Source of the DNA: Novilysobacter selenitireducens
Lineage (GTDB): Bacteria; Pseudomonadota; Gammaproteobacteria; Xanthomonadales; Xanthomonadaceae
Direction: 5' to 3'
Assembly (NCBI RefSeq): GCF_020026895.1
Contig: NZ_JAINZW010000002.1
Location: forward strand, 678,223 to 742,222
DNA: 64,000 nucleotides
Shown: positions 9,517-18,380 of the stretch, one piece after another
How positions within the stretch are numbered: position 1 is the first letter of the stretch
Layout of the letters: every line of letters starts with the position of its first letter
Notes under the pieces: generated by a model
The model's input: only the letters and a program-made list of their open reading frames with translations
Told to the model about the DNA's origin: nothing
Database searches by the model: none
Position numbers and translations under genes: made by a program

Positions 9517-9540
9517 GAGGGGCCGGAAAACCGGCCCCTC
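9517..9540 (-). terminator. Rho-independent terminator of the glycine-zipper gene
   Basis: A perfect 10-bp stem GAGGGGCCGG / CCGGCCCCTC with an AAAA loop lies between the gcdH start and the end of the gene at 9568. Read on the minus strand it is followed by TTTTC, so it should stop transcripts arriving from 10365. Confidence 0.85.
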
Positions 9541-9567
9541 CTGTTTCGAACTTGCGATCGGCCGCGA

Positions 9568-10365
9568 TTAGCCGCGATCGTTCTCGGTCACCAGCGCAGT
9601 GCGCGTGACCACCTGGCCGTCGATCACCGGCAGGCGATCGCCCGGCTCGTCGTCCATACGGATGGTCTGCTGCTGGCTGCCGTAGCGGTAGGTCACGTCG
9701 TAACCCACGACCTGGTCCTCGCTGCCCAGCGAGATGCGGCTGCCGGGCTTGCTGCCAGTCCGCATGGTGCCGGTGGTGCCGTCCGGGTTGCGGTAGGTCA
9801 CATTGTAACCGACCACGCGCGAGGACTGCGAGGTGTCGGAAACCGTGCGGCACTGGCGGTCGACACGCTCGACGACGCGGCCACCGACGTGCCGGCGGTC
9901 GACGCGGTTGCCCACGTAGCCGCCCCCCACGGCACCGGCAACGGTCGCCAGCTTCTTGCCGTTGCCGCCGCCCACCTGGTTGCCCACGAGGCCACCGATG
10001 AGCGCGCCGGCCACCGTGCCACCGACGTTGCCGTCGCGCTCGGGCAGGCGCTCCTGCACCACGACGTCCTCACAGACTTCGCGCGGGCTGGAAACGGTGC
10101 TGGTTTCGCTGATGGGGTCGGTGCCGATCACGGTCGCGTACAGCGCCTGTTTCTCGCTGACCGGCTTCACGTTGACGACGTCTGCGTACTCGATGCCGTC
10201 GATGGCACCGTCTTCAACGAGGTCGGCATCAAGGCCAAGGGCGGCGGCATCGGAAGCGGTCGCGATGTCGACACGGTCGTCATCGGCAAAGCTGTTGTAT
10301 GCGGCGACGGCGACGCCGCCGACCAGCAGGGACGCCAATGCGACTGCGAGCATATTCTTGTTCAT
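9568..10365 (-). CDS. Exported glycine-zipper 2TM domain protein
   Basis: This 265-residue protein begins with a signal-like hydrophobic segment (residues 5-22) and has a central glycine-zipper pair ('GGTVAGALIGGLVGNQVGGG' and 'VAGAVGGGYVGNRVD', around residues 115-155) of the Rick_17kDa_Anti/2TM type. Two later repeats of the form VVGYNVTYR and VVGYDVTYR suggest a duplicated C-terminal module. Such proteins usually sit in the envelope. The start has a strong AGGAGGG site. No lipobox cysteine was seen. Confidence 0.8.
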   Translation of the reverse strand: MNKNMLAVALASLLVGGVAVAAYNSFADDDRVDIATASDAAALGLDADLVEDGAIDGIEYADVVNVKPVSEKQALYATVIGTDPISETSTVSSPREVCEDVVVQERLPERDGNVGGTVAGALIGGLVGNQVGGGNGKKLATVAGAVGGGYVGNRVDRRHVGGRVVERVDRQCRTVSDTSQSSRVVGYNVTYRNPDGTTGTMRTGSKPGSRISLGSEDQVVGYDVTYRYGSQQQTIRMDDEPGDRLPVIDGQVVTRTALVTENDRG

Positions 10366-10533
10366 TACTGCCCTCCTGAAGCGGGGTCTGGTGCCCGCAC
10401 TGGGTGTGGGCGGCATTGCACCACTGCGGACCTGAACGCCTCCCGATTTTTTAACGTCAGCCTGTCGTTTCCGTGAACCCCGCCACAGGACGCGTGCTAG
10501 CTTCAGTCCGCGCCGCATCCCAGGTAACCCTGC

Positions 10534-10752
10534 ATGCCCAACCCCGTCCTGCTGCCCGTACTGAACTGGGCCCGCAAGCTGCGCTATCCCACCCTGTTCA
10601 AGCTGACCGCGGCGCTGTTCGCGATCAGCCTGCTGGTCCCCGACCCGTTTCCCTTCGTCGATGAAATCCTGTTCGGCCTGGGCACATTGCTGCTGGCGAA
10701 CTGGAAGAACCGCAAGGCACCTGTCGAACAGGACCGGCATACCTCCAGGTGA
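10534..10752 (+). CDS. Small membrane protein (DUF6116-like)
   Basis: This 72-residue protein has an N-terminal amphipathic stretch (WARKLRYPTLFKL) and two hydrophobic segments around residues 22-35 and 43-55, ending in a basic tail. It resembles short Xanthomonadales proteins grouped as DUF6116, recalled from memory and not checked. It is followed within 2 nt by a possible GTG start of tatD, suggesting co-transcription. The function is unknown. Confidence 0.7.
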   Translation: MPNPVLLPVLNWARKLRYPTLFKLTAALFAISLLVPDPFPFVDEILFGLGTLLLANWKNRKAPVEQDRHTSR

Positions 10753-10771
10753 CGTGCGGGCCCGCTACTCC

Positions 10772-11542
10772 ATGGACCTGATCGACAGCCACTGCCACCT
10801 CGACGCATCCGAATTCGATCCTGACCGCGCCGCGGTGCTGGAACGGGCCCGAAGCGCGGGCATCAACCGGCAGATGGTGCCCGCCGTGACAGCCGAATCC
10901 TGGCCCAAGCTCAAGCAGGTCTGCGACGAAGGCGCCGGGCTTTTTCCCGCGTACGGGTTGCACCCGATGTTCCTGGCTGAACACCGACCGCCGCACCTGG
11001 ACGCGCTGCGCGACTGGATCGAGCGGGAGCGGCCCCACGCCATCGGCGAGTGTGGCCTCGACTATTTCGTCGAGGACCTGGACCGCGAGGAGCAGGCGCA
11101 CTACTTCGATGGACAGCTGCGCCTGGCGCGCGACTTCGAGCTCCCCGTCATCGTGCACGCGCGGCGTGCGGTGGACGACGTCCTGGCCGCAATCCGGCGA
11201 TTCGCACCCCTTCGCGGCGTCGTCCACAGCTTCTCCGGGAGCCGCCAACAGGCCGAACAGCTGTGGGAGCAAGGCTTCCTGGTGGGCCTCGGCGGGCCCG
11301 TCACCTATGAGCGCGCGCAGCGCCTACGCACGTTGGCGGCCACGATGCCGATCGAATTCCTGTTGCTGGAGACCGATGCGCCGGACCAGCCCGATGCCGA
11401 AATCCGCGGCCAGCGCAACGAACCCGCGCGCCTGACCAGGGTGCTCGACACGATCGCCTCGCTTCGCGACGAGAAGCCGGACCTCGTTGCCCAGGCCACC
11501 CGACTCAATGCCGAGCGGCTGTTCAAGCTTCCGCCTGCGTAA
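10772..11542 (+). CDS. TatD family metal-dependent hydrolase
   Basis: This 256-residue TIM-barrel hydrolase has the full TatD ligand set: DSHCHL at the N-terminus, GECGLDY near residue 92, 'PVIVHARRA', GVVHSFSG and the late LLLETDAPD. Family members are Mg-dependent DNases or 3'-5' exonucleases. An in-frame GTG at 10754 with CAGGTGA ahead of it could be the real start, adding six residues. The 3' end overlaps the convergent tcdA by 20 nt. Confidence 0.88.
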   Translation: MDLIDSHCHLDASEFDPDRAAVLERARSAGINRQMVPAVTAESWPKLKQVCDEGAGLFPAYGLHPMFLAEHRPPHLDALRDWIERERPHAIGECGLDYFVEDLDREEQAHYFDGQLRLARDFELPVIVHARRAVDDVLAAIRRFAPLRGVVHSFSGSRQQAEQLWEQGFLVGLGGPVTYERAQRLRTLAATMPIEFLLLETDAPDQPDAEIRGQRNEPARLTRVLDTIASLRDEKPDLVAQATRLNAERLFKLPPA

Positions 11543-12383
11543 CCCTTTCCGCCCGGGCCTCCGGTTCCGCCTGGGCCGGCGCCTTCAGCAGCATCGGAAT
11601 CGCCTTGGCCACCATCGCGAACGCGAACGCGCCGGTGACGTGCGTAGCCGCGCCCAGGCCCGCGCCACAGTCCAGCTTGAAGCCCGCCTCGCCGTCGACC
11701 TTCGGCCGGATGCCGCAGACGCGGCCGTCGGCCTGCGGGTACTGCACGTTCTCCAGTGAGTACACCGCAGGCACGCCGAAATAACGCGACGGGTTGCGTG
11801 GGAAGTTGAAGTCGGCCCGCAGCTTCTTGCGGATCAGCGCCAGCATTGCGTCATGCTCGGTGCGCGACAGGTCGCGCACGCGGACCTGGGTCGGGTCGGT
11901 GCGTCCGCCGGCCGAACCGCAGACGATCACCGGCTGCTTGCGCCGCCGGCACCAGGCGACCAGCTCGACCTTGCTGCGAAAGCTGTCGCAGGCATCCAGC
12001 ACCAGGTCGAAGCCTGGCTCCAACATCGGCTCGATATTCCCCGCGGTGAGGAAACACGCCTGTCCGTCGACTTCGATGGCCGGGTTGATCGCCCGGCTGC
12101 GCTCCGTCATCGCCTGCACCTTCAACGTGCCGTACTGCCCCTCCAACGCCGGCAACTGGCGATTGGTGTTGGACACGCACAGGTCGTCGGCGTCGATCAG
12201 GGTGAGGTGCCCCACCCCGCTGCGTGCCAGCGCCTCGGCCACCCAGGAGCCGACCCCGCCGAGGCCGACAATGGCGACACGACACTGGGACAGGCGCACG
12301 AGCGCGCCACGGCCGTACAGCCGGTCGATACCGCCAAAGCGGTCATACCAACCGGAATCGAGGGGAAGTTCGGGCATCGGCAT
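11523..12383 (-). CDS. tcdA: tRNA threonylcarbamoyladenosine dehydratase
   Basis: This is a 286-residue E1-like (ThiF/MoeB fold) enzyme that cyclises t6A37 in tRNA to ct6A. It has the 'RFGGIDRLYG' entry, the ATP-binding GLGGVGSWVAEALARSG near residues 42-57, 'DADDLCVSNTNRQL' and DACDSFRSK. The region 'NFPRNPSRYFGVPAVYS' fits the TcdA/CsdL group. Its end overlaps tatD on the opposite strand, so the two genes converge without a terminator. Confidence 0.9.
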   Translation of the reverse strand: MPMPELPLDSGWYDRFGGIDRLYGRGALVRLSQCRVAIVGLGGVGSWVAEALARSGVGHLTLIDADDLCVSNTNRQLPALEGQYGTLKVQAMTERSRAINPAIEVDGQACFLTAGNIEPMLEPGFDLVLDACDSFRSKVELVAWCRRRKQPVIVCGSAGGRTDPTQVRVRDLSRTEHDAMLALIRKKLRADFNFPRNPSRYFGVPAVYSLENVQYPQADGRVCGIRPKVDGEAGFKLDCGAGLGAATHVTGAFAFAMVAKAIPMLLKAPAQAEPEARAERVTQAEA

Positions 12384-12463
12384 AGTTTAAGGCGCCACCG
12401 GGCCCCGGCGGTTGCGACAGGCCTGCGTGCTATCGTCCCGCGACCCATTCAGGAGGCCAGGCC

Positions 12464-12940
12464 ATGACCGATACCCAGCCCCGCGATCCACGCCCCCATG
12501 CCACGCCGGACGGACGCAAGGGAAACGGCTCGCGCTATCTGTTCCTGTTCCTGCTGGGCCTGGTGATCGGTGTACTGGGCGTGGTCATGCTCATGCGTGC
12601 ACTGGAGTCGCGCAAGGACTGGACCGACCATTACCCGGATGCGGCGATGCACATGATGCAGGCGCACCTCGCGCAGCTGGGGAACTCGATCGAGGCCAAC
12701 CGCTGCGCAGCCACTGACGTGCTGCCCCACCTGCAGTCGCTCCGCGTGCTCGCCAACGATCTGGAGCCTGCGCTGCCGGACCTGCGCGACGACAGCCGTT
12801 TCACCCAGCATGCGGGTCGCCTGCGCGCGACGTTGGACGACGCACTCGGCAGCCCGCCCCTGAACTGCGCCAGCGCCACCGCGACGTCGGAAAACATCGG
12901 CAAGGCGTGCATGGCATGCCACCAGGACTTCCGCGGCTAA
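12464..12940 (+). CDS. Membrane-anchored c-type cytochrome, cytochrome c'-like
   Basis: This 158-residue protein has one N-terminal membrane helix (residues about 24-44) and a helical periplasmic domain ending in CMACHQDF. A single CxxCH haem site close to the C-terminus is the arrangement of cytochrome c'/b562-type four-helix bundles. The haem would sit in the periplasm. No oxidase or reductase gene is adjacent, so the redox partner is not evident. An AGGAGG site precedes the ATG. Confidence 0.72.
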   Translation: MTDTQPRDPRPHATPDGRKGNGSRYLFLFLLGLVIGVLGVVMLMRALESRKDWTDHYPDAAMHMMQAHLAQLGNSIEANRCAATDVLPHLQSLRVLANDLEPALPDLRDDSRFTQHAGRLRATLDDALGSPPLNCASATATSENIGKACMACHQDFRG

Positions 12941-13122
12941 CCGCCCGTGATCAAGTGGCGGCTCAGACCATGCATGGCGGCTCCCGCCGCAGAGTGATGT
13001 CTGACTTATCGCTTTTGATCATGAACCGCCCCCACAAAGGTTGATCACTCGTTCACGGATCGCTTCCTACGGTGGCGGCGCGTGGCGGTTCCGCCACCCG
13101 TCCAACCATTGAGGAGAGCGGA

Positions 13123-13602
13123 ATGAACACCATCAACCTTCGATTGCTCGGCGTCGCCACCGCATCGGTACTGGCACTGGCCGGCTGTGCGACCTCCGGC
13201 TACGGCACCGCAGGCGCGGGTGCAGGCGTCGGCTACGGCAACAGCACTGCCAACTGTTACGACTGCGGCACGGTGACGCGCATCGAGCAGGTGAGCAGCG
13301 GCAGCAACGTGCCCAACGCCACGGGTGCCGTGCTCGGCGGTCTCGTCGGCGCTGCGGCCGGCCGCACCATCGCCGAGAACCAGACCGACAGCGAGGGCCG
13401 CCAGAACACGGCGACGGTGGCAGGCGCGGTTGCGGGCGCGGTGGCCGGCAACGCGATCCAGAACCGTACCCAGGCCGCCTCCTACAACGTCTATGTGCGC
13501 ATGCAGGATGGTCGCACCACGGTCGTCACGCAGAACGACTTGGGCGGCATTCGCGAAGGTTCCTACGTCCGCGTCTACAACGGACGCGCGTGGGCCCGCT
13601 GA
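13123..13602 (+). CDS. Outer-membrane glycine-zipper lipoprotein (SlyB-like)
   Basis: This 159-residue protein has a lipoprotein signal ending in LALAGCA (Cys 22) and a Gly-rich linker. A glycine-zipper 2TM module ('GAVLGGLVGAAAGRTIAE' and 'TVAGAVAGAVAGNAI') follows, then a C-terminal 'YNVYVRMQDGRTTVVTQ' SH3-like tail. This matches the SlyB/Pcp group of envelope-stabilising lipoproteins. The start has a GAGGAGAG site and the gene ends at a strong terminator, so it is a single-gene unit. Confidence 0.88.
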   Translation: MNTINLRLLGVATASVLALAGCATSGYGTAGAGAGVGYGNSTANCYDCGTVTRIEQVSSGSNVPNATGAVLGGLVGAAAGRTIAENQTDSEGRQNTATVAGAVAGAVAGNAIQNRTQAASYNVYVRMQDGRTTVVTQNDLGGIREGSYVRVYNGRAWAR

Positions 13603-13623
13603 TCGCCCACACGACATGCCACG

Positions 13624-13654
13624 AAAAAGCCCGGCCAATGGCCGGGCTTTTTTT
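13624..13654 (+). terminator. Rho-independent terminator
   Basis: A 13-bp stem (AAAAAGCCCGGCC / GGCCGGGCTTTTT) with a 3-nt loop follows the lipoprotein gene and is continued by T residues. The A-run on the other side means it could also act on minus-strand transcripts from the cold-shock gene. Confidence 0.92.
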
Positions 13655-13699
13655 GGGGATCAACGGCATCCGCTGAATCACGGAACGCATTCTGGCGGC

Positions 13700-13909
13700 T
13701 TACAACGGCTCGACCGCGTCCGCCTGCAGACCCTTCTGACCCTGCACTACGGTGAAGGAAACCTTCTGGCCCTCCTGCAGGCTCTTGAACCCCTGCGACT
13801 GGATCGCGCGGAAATGCACGAATACGTCCTCGCCATTTTCGCGGCTGATGAAACCAAACCCCTTGGCATCGTTGAACCACTTGACGGTGCCTGTTTCACG
13901 GTTCGACAT
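13700..13909 (-). CDS. Cold-shock protein, CspA family
   Basis: This 69-residue single-domain OB-fold protein has intact nucleic-acid-binding motifs KGFGFI (RNP1) and VFVHF (RNP2), with the usual [16 protein letters not shown] opening. These proteins act as RNA chaperones that melt secondary structure in cold or stress. The ATG at 13909 has AGGAGC 8 nt upstream. About 230 nt without a gene lie upstream, enough for the long leader common in this family, although no cold-box was identified. Confidence 0.95.
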   Translation of the reverse strand: MSNRETGTVKWFNDAKGFGFISRENGEDVFVHFRAIQSQGFKSLQEGQKVSFTVVQGQKGLQADAVEPL

Positions 13910-14143
13910 GATGACGTGCTCCTGGTGGAACGTGGCTGGGAAGCGAGGCCGCCGGGCGGCCAGGTAAGGTGGACTGCGGGGCTGGTTGCAAGGAGCAAGC
14001 GAGATGCGAACGACGAGGCGGAGCCTGGATCTACCGCTTCGGGCCACGGTCCACGGTGACCCTTGACAAACACAGCGCTCGAAAATTACCCGGCGTATTT
14101 TAAGAATGCAATCACGGCCCGACGGGCCTCATGGGGAAAGGAA

Positions 14144-14629
14144 ATGCCGGCTGAAACGCTTTATTACGTCCTGTCGGGCGTGCTCATCCTGGCCGGTATC
14201 GCCGGCACTGTTTTGCCCGCCCTGCCCGGCCTGCCGCTGGTATTCGCCGGGATGGCTCTGGCGGCATGGGCGGGAGACTTCCAGGAAGTGGGCGTGCCCA
14301 TGCTCGTCCTCCTGGGGCTGCTCACGGTGTTGTCGCTGGTCGTGGACTTCCTGGCCACGATGCTGGGCGCCAAACGGGTGGGCGCCAGCCGGCTCGCGCT
14401 GGTGGGCTCGGTTGTCGGCACCCTGGTGGGCCTGTTCTTCGGGCCGATCGGGCTGTTCGCCGGCCCGTTCCTCGGGGCGCTCGTGGGCGAGCTGATCCAC
14501 GGTCGGCAGATCCACGCCGCGGCCAAGGTGGGCCTGGGCACTTGGGTGGGCATCGTCATCGGCACCGTGCTCAAGCTGGGGCTGGCGTTCGCGATGCTGG
14601 GGCTGTTCGCGTTGGCTTGGTTTGTCTGA
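14144..14629 (+). CDS. DUF456 family membrane protein
   Basis: This 161-residue, strongly hydrophobic protein has about five helices and repeated Gly-rich motifs ('GTVLPALPGLPLVFAGM', 'GLFFGPIGLFAGPFLGA') characteristic of DUF456. The ATG at 14144 has AAAGGA ahead of it and gives the family's usual length, so longer in-frame starts were rejected. A TTGACA (14063-14068) upstream may be part of its promoter. The function of the family is unknown. Confidence 0.82.
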   Translation: MPAETLYYVLSGVLILAGIAGTVLPALPGLPLVFAGMALAAWAGDFQEVGVPMLVLLGLLTVLSLVVDFLATMLGAKRVGASRLALVGSVVGTLVGLFFGPIGLFAGPFLGALVGELIHGRQIHAAAKVGLGTWVGIVIGTVLKLGLAFAMLGLFALAWFV

Positions 14630-14696
14630 GGCTGCGCGTTCACACCGCTTAACGGGCGCTTGACCCAGAGTTCCGCGCGTTCAAAGGGGGACCGCC

Positions 14697-15989
14697 ATGC
14701 CACGCAACTGGAGCCGCAAGAAAATGACCTGGACGATCGTGATCACCGTGCTCGCCACGATTCTGGTGGCGGCGATCGCCATGAATTTCGCGACACCCGA
14801 GAAGACGCTGGAAAAGAAGATCGAACACCGCTACGCCGTCAGCGACCCGCAGTTCCAGCGGGAAATGGGCGTAATGATGGGGCCGGCGATCCTGCCCGGT
14901 AACCGCATTACCCCGCTGCGCAATGGCACCGAGATCTTCCCCGCGATGCTGCAGGCCATCGGCTCGGCGCAGCGCACGGTCACCTTCGAGACCTACATCT
15001 ACTGGTCCGGCGACGTCGGCAAACAGTTCGCCGATGCGCTGTCCGAGCGCGCACGCGCCGGCGTCAAGGTGCACGTGACCATCGACTGGGCCGGCAGCGT
15101 CAAGATGGAGGACTCCATGCTCAAGGGCATGGAGGACGCGGGCGTCAAGGTCGAACGCTACCGTCCGCTTCACTGGTACAACATCGGGCGGCTCAACAAC
15201 CGCACTCACCGCAAGATCCTGGTCATCGACGGCCGCGTAGGCTTCACCGGTGGCGTGGGCATCGCCGACCAGTGGATGGGCAACGCCGAGGACCCCGACC
15301 ACTGGCGCGAAGAGCACTTCCGCATCGAGGGCCCCGCCGTGGCCCAGCTGCAGGCGGCCTTCAACGACAACTGGATCAAGACCACGGGTGAGGTCCTCAA
15401 CGGTCCCGACTACTTCCCGCCACTGGAGGAGGTCGGCCAGAGCCCCGCGCACGTGTTCATCGCCTCGCCCGCCAGCGGCAGCGAGAGCATGCACCTGATG
15501 TACCTGCTGGCACTCGCCGCTGCCGAGGAGACGATCGACCTGGCCGCGTCCTACTTCGTGCCCGATGACCTGATCATGGAAGCGATCATCGCCGCGCGGC
15601 ACCGGGGCGTGAGGGTCCGGTTGCTGTTGCCGGGCAAGCACATCGATTCGGAAACAGTTCGCCTGGCGTCGAAGGCCGAATGGGGCGAGTTGCTGCTTGC
15701 CGGTGTGGAGGTCTACGAGTACCAGCCCACGATGATCCACGTGAAGTTGCTGATCATCGATGGTGAAATGGTGTCGGTGGGCTCGACCAATTTCGACATC
15801 CGCTCCTTCCGCCTCAACGACGAGGCCAGCCTCAACATCTATGACCGTGAATTCGCCGCCCGCATGACCGAAGTGTTCGAGTCGGACCTGAAGCACACCA
15901 AGGAATACACCTACGACCTGTGGCAGGCACGCCCATGGAAGGACAAGTTCGCCGAGAAGTTCATCCTGCCGATCAAGTCGCAGCTGTGA
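14697..15989 (+). CDS. Phospholipase D family protein (cardiolipin synthase-like)
   Basis: This 430-residue protein has an N-terminal membrane helix (residues 10-29) and two PLDc domains. The HxK motifs are RTHRKILVIDGRVGFTGG near residue 170 and 'MIHVKLLIIDGEMVSVGSTN' near residue 346. This is the layout of cardiolipin synthases, which condense two phosphatidylglycerols or related lipids at the inner membrane. The second domain retains His and Lys. Its stop overlaps the PLA1 start (TGATG), indicating coupled expression. Confidence 0.9.
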   Translation: MPRNWSRKKMTWTIVITVLATILVAAIAMNFATPEKTLEKKIEHRYAVSDPQFQREMGVMMGPAILPGNRITPLRNGTEIFPAMLQAIGSAQRTVTFETYIYWSGDVGKQFADALSERARAGVKVHVTIDWAGSVKMEDSMLKGMEDAGVKVERYRPLHWYNIGRLNNRTHRKILVIDGRVGFTGGVGIADQWMGNAEDPDHWREEHFRIEGPAVAQLQAAFNDNWIKTTGEVLNGPDYFPPLEEVGQSPAHVFIASPASGSESMHLMYLLALAAAEETIDLAASYFVPDDLIMEAIIAARHRGVRVRLLLPGKHIDSETVRLASKAEWGELLLAGVEVYEYQPTMIHVKLLIIDGEMVSVGSTNFDIRSFRLNDEASLNIYDREFAARMTEVFESDLKHTKEYTYDLWQARPWKDKFAEKFILPIKSQL

Positions 15990-17137
15990 TGCGCGGCGCT
16001 TCCGCAGCGCTCCTGGCCGCGCTCGCGCCGGTCGCGTTCGCCCAGGACGCGCCGGTGTCCGCCGCCGACGCGTGCCGCGCCGTGGAGGCCGACTCCGAGC
16101 GGCTGGCGTGCTACGACGCGGTATTCGGCCGGGACCGGGCCAGTGCGGAGCAGGCCGACGAGGCTGCCGAGCAAGCGCGCCAGGCCAAGCAGGAGATCGA
16201 GGCCTACGAGCGCTTCCGCCGGCAGGCGCTGCCGCCGGCTGAGCGGGCACGCGAAGCGATCGGCGAGCTGTTCCAGGCCGAGGACGGACCGGAGGCGCTG
16301 GAAGCCCGCATCGCCAACGCCGGCAAGGGCAGCCTGCTCGACAGCCGCTGGGAGCTGGCACGCGACTCCAAGCTGGGCGTGTTCAACTTCCGCGCCTACA
16401 AGCCGGTGTACCTGCTGCCGGCGTTCTTCACGACCAACGTCAACACGACCCCGCAATCGCCCAACCCCGACAACACCGTCACCGAGCCGTTGGCGCTGGA
16501 CGATGTCGAGACCAAGTTCCAGATCAGCTTCAAGACCAAGGCGCTGGAGAACCTGTTCGGCGACAACGGCGACGTCTGGATGGCCTATACCCAGAGCTCC
16601 CGCTGGCAGGTCTACAACGGGGACAACTCGCGTCCTTTCCGGGAGACCAACTACGAGCCCGAGATCCTGCTGGTCTTCCGCAACGGCTACCGGCTGGGCG
16701 GCTGGCACGGGCGCATGGCGTCGATCGGCATCAACCACCAGTCCAACGGCCGTTCCGACCCGTTCTCGCGCAGCTGGAACCGGGTGATCGGCACCGTCGC
16801 CCTGGACCGCGACAACTGGGCGCTGACGTTGCGCCCGTGGTGGCGCGTGCCCGATGGCAGCGACGACGACAACCCGGATATCGAGGACTACATGGGCCGC
16901 GGCGACCTGACGCTGGTGCACACGCGCGGCGGCCATGAGCTGGCACTGATGGCGCGGCATACGCTGCGCGGCGGCGAGGACTCGCGCGGGGCACTGCAGT
17001 TCGACTGGGGCTTCCCCATCAACCGCACCCTGCGCGGCCACGTGCAGGTGTTCGACGGCTATGGCGAGAGCCTGATCGACTACAACCACCGGGCGACCTA
17101 TGTCGGGCTGGGCATCTCGCTGATGGAGTGGTTCTAG
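15989..17137 (+). CDS. Outer-membrane phospholipase A1 (PldA/OMPLA-like)
   Basis: This 382-residue protein has a signal peptide ending near AFA-Q19, an Ala/Glu-rich linker and a C-terminal beta-barrel-like part. The catalytic motif is INHQSNGRSDP with His 250 and Ser 252, as in OMPLA (His-Ser dyad), and SRSWNRV follows. Family enzymes hydrolyse outer-membrane phospholipids in a calcium-dependent way. The start is the ATG overlapping the PLD stop; an upstream in-frame start would lie inside the PLD gene. It ends in a terminal Phe, typical of outer-membrane proteins. Confidence 0.9.
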   Translation: MRGASAALLAALAPVAFAQDAPVSAADACRAVEADSERLACYDAVFGRDRASAEQADEAAEQARQAKQEIEAYERFRRQALPPAERAREAIGELFQAEDGPEALEARIANAGKGSLLDSRWELARDSKLGVFNFRAYKPVYLLPAFFTTNVNTTPQSPNPDNTVTEPLALDDVETKFQISFKTKALENLFGDNGDVWMAYTQSSRWQVYNGDNSRPFRETNYEPEILLVFRNGYRLGGWHGRMASIGINHQSNGRSDPFSRSWNRVIGTVALDRDNWALTLRPWWRVPDGSDDDNPDIEDYMGRGDLTLVHTRGGHELALMARHTLRGGEDSRGALQFDWGFPINRTLRGHVQVFDGYGESLIDYNHRATYVGLGISLMEWF

Positions 17138-17245
17138 GGACCCCGCCGACCCGGCCGATTGGGGGAGACGCCCCATCCGTGGCGTCTCGCTCCCTGCAAC
17201 CCGATAGCCGTACTCTGGTCGCCCCGGGCATCGGAGGACTCGCGC

Positions 17246-18205
17246 ATGAAGATGCAACGCATCCTGTCGCTGGACGGCGGTGGCATCCGCGGACTGGTCA
17301 CCAGCCTGTGGCTGGGTGGCGTGGAGGATTCGCTGGCGCATGCGGGCAAGCCCGGCGGATTGCTGAAGCATTTCGACCTGCTGGCCGGCAGTTCCACCGG
17401 TGCGCTGGTCGCCTGCGGCCTGGGCATCGGCCTGTCGTCGGCGCAGCTGGCCGACCTGTATCGCGATGAGCGGCACACCATCTTCCCGGGCTTGGCCAGT
17501 CGACTGTGGTCGCGCGCGGGCCGGCTTTTCACGCAGGGTCCGTCCGCACCCCGCTACGACGGTGCCGGGCTGGAGAAGGTGCTCAAGAAAGTGTTCGGCA
17601 AGACGACGCTCGGGCAGCTCAAGGTGCCGACGCTGGTCACCGCCTACGACACGGTCACCCGCACGCCGGTGGTGTTCAAGAGCTTCAAGGCCCAGCACAA
17701 GGCCCTGCCCATCTGGGAGGTGTGCCGGGCCTCGGCCGCCGCGCCCACCTACTTCCCCGCGCACCCGATGACGGTGGAGGGTTACCGCTGCGCGCTGATC
17801 GACGGCGGCGTGGTGGCCAACAACCCGACCGCCTGCGCGATCGCCGAAGCCATGCGCAAGGACGCGCGCGTGGACAACAGCCACGACCTGACCGTGTTGT
17901 CGGTGGGCACCGGAGAGCGCAACCGCCCCATCGACCTGAAGTCCGCGCGCGAATGGGGCGCGCTGGAGTGGGCCATCCCTATCATCGACGTGCTGTTCGA
18001 CGGCAACACCGATTCGGTCGACTACATCGCCCGGCACCTGGTCGGCGACGGCTACTTCCGCATGCAGACCGACCTGGTAGTCGGCATGGACGACCTGGAC
18101 GACACCAGCTCGACCAACGTGTTCGCGCTGGAGAAGTTGGCGACGGACTACCTGCAGGCGGCCGGGACCCGGAAGCGGCTGAAGGAACTCGTCGCCCGGC
18201 TGTAG
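17246..18205 (+). CDS. Patatin-like phospholipase
   Basis: This 319-residue protein carries every patatin hallmark: the oxyanion motif DGGGIRG at residues 11-17, nucleophile elbow GSSTG, 'ASAAAPTYFPAH' and the catalytic Asp in DGGVVANNP. It is predicted to be a Ser-Asp dyad lipid acyl hydrolase in the cytoplasm, since no signal peptide is present. It lies 108 nt after the PLA1 gene. The TAG stop is part of a REP element starting at 18201. Confidence 0.92.
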   Translation: MKMQRILSLDGGGIRGLVTSLWLGGVEDSLAHAGKPGGLLKHFDLLAGSSTGALVACGLGIGLSSAQLADLYRDERHTIFPGLASRLWSRAGRLFTQGPSAPRYDGAGLEKVLKKVFGKTTLGQLKVPTLVTAYDTVTRTPVVFKSFKAQHKALPIWEVCRASAAAPTYFPAHPMTVEGYRCALIDGGVVANNPTACAIAEAMRKDARVDNSHDLTVLSVGTGERNRPIDLKSAREWGALEWAIPIIDVLFDGNTDSVDYIARHLVGDGYFRMQTDLVVGMDDLDDTSSTNVFALEKLATDYLQAAGTRKRLKELVARL

Positions 18206-18350
18206 GAGCGGCTTCACCCGCAAACACCCGCCGCGCGCCGCCCCGAATGCAGGACCAACGTAAGTGGGACCGCGAAGGGGCGGAGGATTGCGCGGTCGCG
18301 ACTTACGTCGCTCCTACAGAAAGGCATCGCGGCTGAAGCCGCTCCTACAA
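18201..18350. repeat. REP element cluster
   Basis: The stretch holds a left 'TGTAGGAGCGGCTTCACCCG' arm, a middle inverted copy of a second variety ('GCGACTTACGTCGCTCCTAC') and a right arm 'CGCGGCTGAAGCCGCTCCTA'. Two repeat varieties, one ending in SCCGCGA and one in GTCGCGA, are interleaved. It fills the gap between the convergent patatin and fumarase genes. Confidence 0.85.
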
Positions 18351-18380
18351 GGGCGCAAGCGTCTCAGGCAGAGCCGGCGA

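Noticed and set aside
15911..18223. Long minus-strand ORF of 770 codons across the phospholipase genes
   Set aside because: It runs through two well-supported plus-strand genes and has no recognisable domain.
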